Origin: Watersipora subatra
Taxonomy: Eukaryota > Bryozoa > Gymnolaemata > Cheilostomatida > Watersiporidae
Reading direction: 5' to 3'
Assembly: GCF_963576615.1 (NCBI RefSeq)
Contig: NC_088708.1
Coordinates: 30,945,191-31,009,190 of the forward strand
Length of the DNA stretch: 64,000 nt
The notes below the pieces were generated by a model. That model made no database searches. It saw only the letters and a list, made by a program, of their open reading frames with translations, and had not been told where the DNA came from. Numbering within the stretch: the first letter of the stretch is position 1; every line of letters starts with the position of its first letter. Made by a program: the position numbers and the translations under genes. Shown piece after piece: positions 57,911 to 64,000 of the stretch.

Positions 57911-58984
57911 CTTTTTTTGGAGGCATTAGACAAGGTGTAACTTCTGAGTGTACACGTATTTAACAAATTAATAAAAAAAGTATGACAGAATATCGTAGTC
58001 TTTTGTAGTTGAAATTTATTAGAACAATGTCTGCCAAAAATGGTTGAATGAAAAATTAATATTAATAATAAAGATTGGAAACCAACTAATTAGTAATAAC
58101 AGAGATAGGAAAATGAATAATGTTTAAACTTCAAACACGATACTCTATATTTAATAAATGCTAGTTGAAATAAAAACAATAATGCAACAAATTTTAAAAA
58201 CTTATATTGTAAACTTCAAAAGTGAATAGAAGTTTATGAATGTAATAAGAGAATGTAAATCTAGATATACATGTATATTATTCAAAGTATGTAAATGTGT
58301 GTAAATATAAGAGAGCGAGGAATAACTGATACTTGTAATGTTACACGATAAATCTTACAGTAAATCTTACAGATAATCTAACAGATAATAATCTTACAAA
58401 TGTTTGTTGTAAAATGTAAAATTAATTATGAATCACTAATTGGTTAGGTTTAGAAGGAAAGATGTGTAAGCTAATACTCAAAGTGAGCACTGATAGGAAC
58501 TTTTGTGAAATACGTGTTTAACGAACTTCGTCTTATTTGCCTGTTGAAGAAAGGAAATTGCGCTTGTTAATATACTATATCGCTATTAAAATAAACATTA
58601 AATAACAAATTAAAAAAATATTCATACAAACAAAGATGTTTTAATTTGCATTAAAAGAAATAATGTAAAAGATTTTTCAAACGAGCAAAAGTTTTGTTTG
58701 TATTTAATGATTGTGGAACGCAAGGTACCAAATCAGAATCCAAAAAACATTTATGTAGCTGGGAAAAATTTTTCTGAGCAGCTGGAATAAATTAGTAGCG
58801 AACTAAATGTAGATGTAAAATAAATAGCAAGTATTTAAACTACGAAATGTCGATGCAGCGTATATATTTTGGTAACGTATATAATCAGTACAAAAATCGC
58901 CAAATTTTAAAATATTTCGTAACAGGAGCATCGTAACTCCTTTACGCCAAGCTAAAATAATTTGCACGTGCATAGTGTATCCCG
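57911..58984. other. AT-rich, nothing recognised
   Basis: No exon or array. It may be the body of the family-B element between its CCCGGG end and the tRNA-like segment that follows. Confidence 0.4.
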
Positions 58985-59080
58985 TCTATGAAAACCTATC
59001 TGATCACTATGACATTCTAGCTCAGTGGTAGAGCGCCTGGGCAAGGAACTTGTTGATTCATCGTGAGCTCAAATCCTTCA
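58985..59080 (+). mobile_element. tRNA-derived SINE-type segment
   Basis: TAGCTCAGTGGTAGAGCGCC is a textbook tRNA D-arm/A box, and GAGCTCAAATCC about 35 bp on is a B box. The flanking sequence does not form an acceptor stem, so it is not a functional tRNA. It corresponds to the degenerate copy at 31590-31700. Internal RNA polymerase III promoters of this type drive SINEs. Confidence 0.65.
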
Positions 59081-59230
59081 GAATGCAGATTTTCAATATC
59101 AATAATTTAAGATCTATAACCAGAATGCAGACAGACATACAACATAGGCCTACTTTAAAATATATATACTTACATATACACTTATATATAAGTATATATA
59201 TACAACTATATATATACTTACATGTATATA

Positions 59231-60494
59231 CAGTAATACTTCAACTTATGAGTGCTCCAACGTACGAGAAACTTGAGATACGAGCCAGCTGTTAAGCAAG
59301 TTTTAGCACCAACATACGAGCCATGTTTGAGATACGAGCACATGAGTCCGTTGTTAAGTATGCCGGAGGTGTTCTATGAGAACAGCATCACTCTGTATTT
59401 TTTCAACTGCTCAGGTTATACTTTTGTACCATGTTTTTTGTGCGCGATTTTCAGGGCAGAATTATGTGAACTAAAAGTACTGTGCGTAGACCGAAAGCTT
59501 GCCAGTAAAATGAAAGATGAAATGCAAAGAAAAAGCAAATGATAACAATTAATATTAAACGGAAAAATATTGAAAAATATGCGAACTGTGTATGCGTAAT
59601 TGAGCTAGCTCAGCAATATGACAGAAATACATCCACAATTATCAAACAGAAGGATTATATTCAGGGCATTTATTTAGTTCGCAAAAGGACTAACCATAGT
59701 TTCTAAACGGCGCAGCGATCTTCACGACCGCTGATGGAGAGACTGCTCAGGCATTGGATAAAAGATAAACAATTGGCCGGTGACAGCGTAACTGAACGAT
59801 GCTATGTGAAAAGGCCAGTGCTATCTATCAAAACAATAAACATTCGGACAAGTTGGCTAGGGGTCGTACATTAACCGTTTGTGACGACACCTGTGTTCGT
59901 CCTAGTCAACATGTTGAAAGGGCGATAACGGCAAACGTCCTCAGATAGGTTTATCTTAAAACGGCCGGCTAGTCGTGAAAGCAAAACAAAGGAAAATTAG
60001 CTAACCTGCGAAAAACTTCTAACTAGGAACGCCGAAGAAATTTTAATTACGTCACGTTGAAAATGAAAGTTTGCTTTTAGGTTTGCTTCTAAGTTTGTCT
60101 TTTAAGACTGGTAAAATCCAAATTTATCAAAGTCAAATGTTGTAATGAAGGGTAACTCGCTATAACTCTCTAGGATACCTCCCTCTCTGGCAAATGCTAG
60201 CGTTAGCTGTTATTGTATGTATTTAATTGTACATTTTAATTAATCTCATTTCCTTGCATTATATTTTATTTGTTGCTTTTTAAAAGCTTGTGGTAAATTA
60301 GGACAATAACCAACATGTTCTTTCTGTTACAATATCTTGTTTTGCGTGTTTTATTTGCATTTTTTTAGAGTATGGACACTAATCAATATATATTTAATTG
60401 TTCTATATATAAATACATTGCACCAACATGCGAGTAAATTGACATACGAGCTCAGTCTCAGAACGCATTAAGCTCGTAAGTCGAAGTATGACTG
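59231..60494 (+). mobile_element. Tigger-type element, 1264 bp
   Basis: CAGTAATACTTCAACTTATG at the left and CTCGTAAGTCGAAGTATGACTG at the right are imperfect inverted repeats, flanked by TA (59229-59230 and 60495-60496). Inner ACGAG/CTCGT repeats are present at both ends. It contains the N-terminal part of a Tigger transposase and lies in a TA-rich stretch just after the SINE-type segment. Confidence 0.88.
59548..59850 (+). pseudogene. N-terminal DNA-binding part of Tigger transposase
   Basis: One frame reads KRKNIEKYANCVCVIELAQQ and DRNTSTIIKQKD, the psq/CENP-B-type helix-turn-helix. After an in-frame TAA it continues MERLLRHWIKDKQLAGDSVT, the start of the CENP-B HTH domain. The DDE catalytic part is not found before the right end. 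The stop and the deletion make it inactive. Confidence 0.75.
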
Positions 60495-60496
60495 TA

Positions 60497-61911
60497 TATA
60501 TATATTACTTAATAAGCAATAATTTCATTTCAAAATTTGACGAAAAGCTTTAACGAAAAAAAACGAAGAAACATCGTGTTGCATATACTTAGGTCCCAAA
60601 ATATTTCTGAACAGGAGCATTGAAATGAGATTTTAAATCCTCATTTCAAATCGAGATGAACTACGAAGTTGGGGTCTGAAATTTCGATGAACCTATAAAT
60701 TGTATGAGTCTAGCAGGAGCTCAAACCTCCAACTCGGTTAGTCTTATTCTGACAGACTCTATGACCTGCGGTCATGCCTGCTGCTCAGCACAGACTATCA
60801 TGTATACCACATATAGTGGGTATATACATGTATATATTGCAAGTTGTCTGCTAATAGCATTATCAAGCTGTTTTCTTCAGCTCTGCTGTAACTGTCTGAT
60901 AAATGTCAAGAGTGATTTCAGAGTCCCTACGCATGTAGGGTAGGTTTACAGAATTCAATTCCATTTTTGTCCCCTTTAAACCAGCAGAAGAATTGCGATA
61001 GCTCTCATAATGATTAGATTAGGTTTTTGATGGTACACAAGAACCTAGTCAGTCGGTTCGCATGTGCCTCTACTATGGATCATTGTAAGTTGTGAGTTGA
61101 CATCTTCAGCCATGTTTAATGCTTGTAGGCTATGATAACCAGAGTACAGTAGACACTCCTCCATGTTTTTGCTTTACTTTATTTTAGATACATTTATATT
61201 ATTTCTTTGTTGCAGTTTTTTCTAGACTTTACTGTCTAGAAAAAGATGGAAAATTGATTTAAATTGGCATTGAACGTATGCACTCCTCTCAACTTAGCAT
61301 AAAATTGCTGTAATTGTGGACCCTAAACCAAGTTAACGTTACAATAAAAAAGAGAGAAGCTGTTGATACAAACCAATAATACTACATTTACTGTCCTATC
61401 ATTAAATTAGAAAGGTTAAGTCTAGTTGTTACCTTTCACAAGGGCCAAAGGGTAAGCTTAGAAAGATCTTCGAATGGATTAGGCACAGTTTACATGTATT
61501 TTGCTGCTTGTATAACATAAAATCCCTATTACGTAAACCTTCTCGGATCAGATTATTTACTTTGTAAGAGTGTCTACTGTTTAACAAACTTGTTTGTGAA
61601 TTATGAAATATTTTACCAGATTTGTTTGTTGATCATCTTCCAATCACATAAGTAATTACAGTTTCCATTACTTATCATTAAAAGCGGCATTTAAAGGACA
61701 ACTCCAAGTTTGAAGGTTGCTCATAGCAAGCCCCATGCTAATGATAAAGATTTATCAACTGTGTTTCGAAGAGAATCTTTTTCTTTAAGTAACCCATAGA
61801 TACTTATTTTTTTAAGTCACACGTTGATCAGCTAAAGGAACTTACGACTGGCATCATTTACAACTGGCAGCACTTACAACTGGCAGCACCTATAGCACTC
61901 CCATTTTGTAG
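60497..61911. other. Intergenic or intronic, nothing firm
   Basis: 60540-60660 resembles the sequence before the SINE-type segment (ATATTTCTGAACAGGAGCAT compare 58915-58940). The frame 60704-60943 has no domain. A hairpin TTTCTAGAC-TTTACT-GTCTAGAAA lies at about 61219-61241. Confidence 0.4.
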
Positions 61912-62002
61912 GCGCTCAAGTCTCTAGCTCCCGCTCACGGATGTCAAGTGGCTCTCCAAGCGCATAACATCGCTAAAAATCAGTCAACAAAGTTTGTGCC
62001 AT
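61912..62002 (+). CDS. Candidate internal exon of unrecognised gene
   Basis: Follows a CCATTTTGTAG acceptor and ends at a consensus GTAAGT donor. It opens in phase 0 as ALKSLAPAHGCQVALQAHNI and on to KFVP, with phase 1 at its end. Phase 0 matches the end of 53955-54067, so the two could be consecutive exons. The base composition is clearly richer in G+C than its surroundings, as expected for coding sequence. No family recognised; the gene would continue past this window. Confidence 0.4.
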
Positions 62003-62990
62003 GTAAGTGTCATTTCTTCTCTCTGTTTTCTTCTGCCATACTTGTAATAACTTAAGAGAAGTCCTTTCATATCACCGAGAATAGCATATGCTGCCAAGGC
62101 AGCGAATAATGATCAAACCTCATAGAAAAATCATTATTTTCATATTTTTGATGATGACTTCATAATTGCCTTGTTTTTTACAATCTGCATGAATGCTGGC
62201 CATGTCGAATTTATTGATGTTCCAAGTTTGTGCAACAGTTTATGACTCGCATTGTTAGGTTTGGCCTGATTGGAACAGCTGCACCCTGAAGACTACAGAC
62301 TCAGGGTTCAGTTTTTTGTTAGTCACTCATCAGCAAACTATGCGCTGATTAGGTCTTCATAAACATCTTACTGTTTAGATTAGTATATTTATAAATGCCA
62401 AATCGTGTCCATGCCAAACATCTGTGGCTTGCATAATTCTTTTCTGATGGCTGATGCATATTTTTTGGATGCAACTTAATCATGGTAGTGTAAGTGGGTA
62501 AATTTACAAGACTTAGACTTACCATCAGAGACTTACCATCAGAGACTTACCATCAGAGATGTATAAATATTGTTTCCTTCAACCAAAAATGTTAGCTGAC
62601 GGCCATTTTTACCATTCGGTAAATTTAATTAGCTTTTTGTTGGCATATAATAAAGGAATGTACACTTTGCATTGTGTGAAAGTGTGAATGCATGTGTGAA
62701 TTCACACGCACGTACGCACGTACGCACACACCCTTTCGTTTTGGGCATTATTACCTACACGATTCAAAATCTAGGGATTGGATCCTGATGCGTTTTAGTT
62801 ATTGTCATTTTGCAAATGGCTTCAGTTAAACCGACTTTACATTGTTATAGTGATTGTTTTAATTTTAAAATGAATCACTGGCAAGCATTTGGCCAATCAC
62901 AATAAGGCAGCAACCAACCTGCATTGAACATATGCTATCCCCTTGTCAATCGTACTTAGCATGTCACCGCTTTAACAGTTCTTTGCATTA
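62003..62990. other. Intronic or intergenic
   Basis: A triple CAGAGACTTACCAT repeat at about 62516-62560 and a short CACGTACG run near 62708-62728. No gene seen. Confidence 0.4.
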
Positions 62991-62994
62991 CCAT

Positions 62995-63240
62995 TTCAAC
63001 ATGATGTGTGACAGTTTTGACATGATGTGTGACAGTTTAGACATCATGTGTGACAGTTTTGACATGATGTGTGACAGTTTAGACATCATGTGTGACAGTT
63101 TAGACATGGTGTGTCACAGATTTGATACTTAATATGTCACAGTTTTGATATTACATATTTTACAATTTGGACTTGGGGGTATGTCACAGTGTTGACAAAT
63201 GGTGTGTCACATTTTTGACATTTGTCACAGTTTCAACTTT
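62995..63240. repeat. 21-bp degenerate minisatellite
   Basis: Units of GACATGATGTGTGACAGTTT(T), clear at 62995-63125 and decaying to 63240. The 66-codon + frame over it (MMCDSFDMMCDSLDI pattern) arises because 21 is a multiple of 3. It lacks splice or domain evidence. Confidence 0.85.
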
Positions 63241-63669
63241 TAAGGTGGCTGAAAGATATTTCCAGAGCATGTATTAGCTTGAGATTCCTTTTAATTTCCT
63301 AGTAGAAATCAACAAAGCAACAACTAGTAAAACACATAACTAGAGGTCTGATGGCTTACATTGAAAATAAATACTGAGCCTAAGATAAACTTGCAAAGTC
63401 ACACCGAAGTTTTCATAGCCTTTGACTCTAATAAATCAACCAAGAAATCCTGTCACAAATTTCACCTTGGGTGATATTTTACTTGCGAAGTTGTTCTTAA
63501 AAGATGAAGTAGTCTGCAGCTTACATAAGAAGATTAAATAGTCTGCACTCTTTTATTGCTGCTTTTTCAATATCGGTTCATCCAGACTTTTGAAGTTCCC
63601 ATTTCAAAACAGAGTAATTTTCATTAAAGTTCAAACTTCACCCATTTACTCAACATCCTCAATACTTGC

Positions 63670-63737
63670 GGTTAAAACTAACGGAGAGAAGGTTAAAGCT
63701 AACGGAGAGAAGGTTAAAGCTAACGGAGAGAAGGGCT
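63670..63737. repeat. 21-bp tandem repeat, ~3 copies
   Basis: GTTAAAGCTAACGGAGAGAA(G) three times in tandem. The + frame over it stays open to 63854 but has no recognisable domain. Confidence 0.85.
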
Positions 63738-64000
63738 AAGCTCACTAGAGAATGTATCAGTGGTTTCATGAGCACAAACCTGCGTGTAGTAGATGCAGCG
63801 GTGTTTGACAATGAATACAAGTGCATGATGTTTCATGGCTGCTGGTTTTTGTGATTGGCCCAATGTTTGTCAGCAATCATGCTTTAAAATGAACATCAAT
63901 ACACAGCAGACGAAAGGTATTGGATCTAAGCTAGAATCCAAGTCTTTCTCACTATAATATCTTACAGCAAATAAGAACCGTTTTTAAATAAAAACATTAA

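Noticed and set aside
58990..59075. Possible functional tRNA gene
   Set aside because: A and B boxes are present but no acceptor stem pairs and the anticodon arm is irregular; it fits a SINE head.

Overview
This window is AT-rich, intron-rich metazoan nuclear DNA. GT-AG introns, three recognisable eukaryotic genes and a dense mixture of DNA transposons, a retrotransposon relic, SINE-like pieces and minisatellites all point that way. The phylum cannot be fixed from the sequence. A K02A2.6-type Ty3/gypsy relic and a dispersed repeat ending in an ACCCGGGCAACGCC-type motif would suit a mollusc or another lophotrochozoan, but this is inference only.

Genes. (1) ENY2 (+, 13008-14455) is a SAGA-DUB/TREX-2 subunit. 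Two exons are visible and a short N-terminal exon is probably missing. (2) SNRPD3/SmD3 (-, 14783-16358) is complete in two exons. It converges on ENY2, with crossing polyadenylation signals. (3) An ankyrin-repeat DHHC palmitoyltransferase of the ZDHHC13/17 type (+, 18351-29703) can be assembled from eight exons whose phases all agree, giving 565 aa. Its DHHC catalytic motif is intact, but the usual Pro-Trp after it is replaced by Leu-Phe. (4) From about 32 kb to 62 kb on the + strand there is a chain of phase-compatible candidate exons (32020, 33757, 39338, 53955, 61912) for an unrecognised single-pass membrane protein. The first three are moderately supported; the link to the last two is a hypothesis. 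Weak candidate exons lie on the - strand at 48-50 kb.

Layout. 1-3.9 kb: no gene recognised, one short tandem duplication. 4-8.7 kb: broken Ty3/gypsy element, itself interrupted by a TIR element. 9-12.7 kb: TTAA-flanked TIR element, foldback element with a 9-bp target duplication, TA-flanked MITE. 13-30 kb: the three firm genes, with a pogo/Tigger-type element, a SINE head and a 35-bp minisatellite in palmitoyltransferase introns. 30-64 kb: repeat-dominated DNA with pogo/Tigger, hAT, TTAA/piggyBac and foldback elements, several nested, plus five further minisatellites or microsatellites. Insertions at 41725-42711 (hAT-like) and 50914-51713 (foldback) can each be checked against a related copy in the same window that lacks the insertion.

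I see no CRISPR array, rRNA, functional tRNA gene, bacterial operon or clearly new system. The most interesting items are the divergent DHHC active site, the internally deleted piggyBac transposase nested in another TTAA element, a PIP-box-like tail in a Tigger remnant, and the TTAA family with long inverted repeats.
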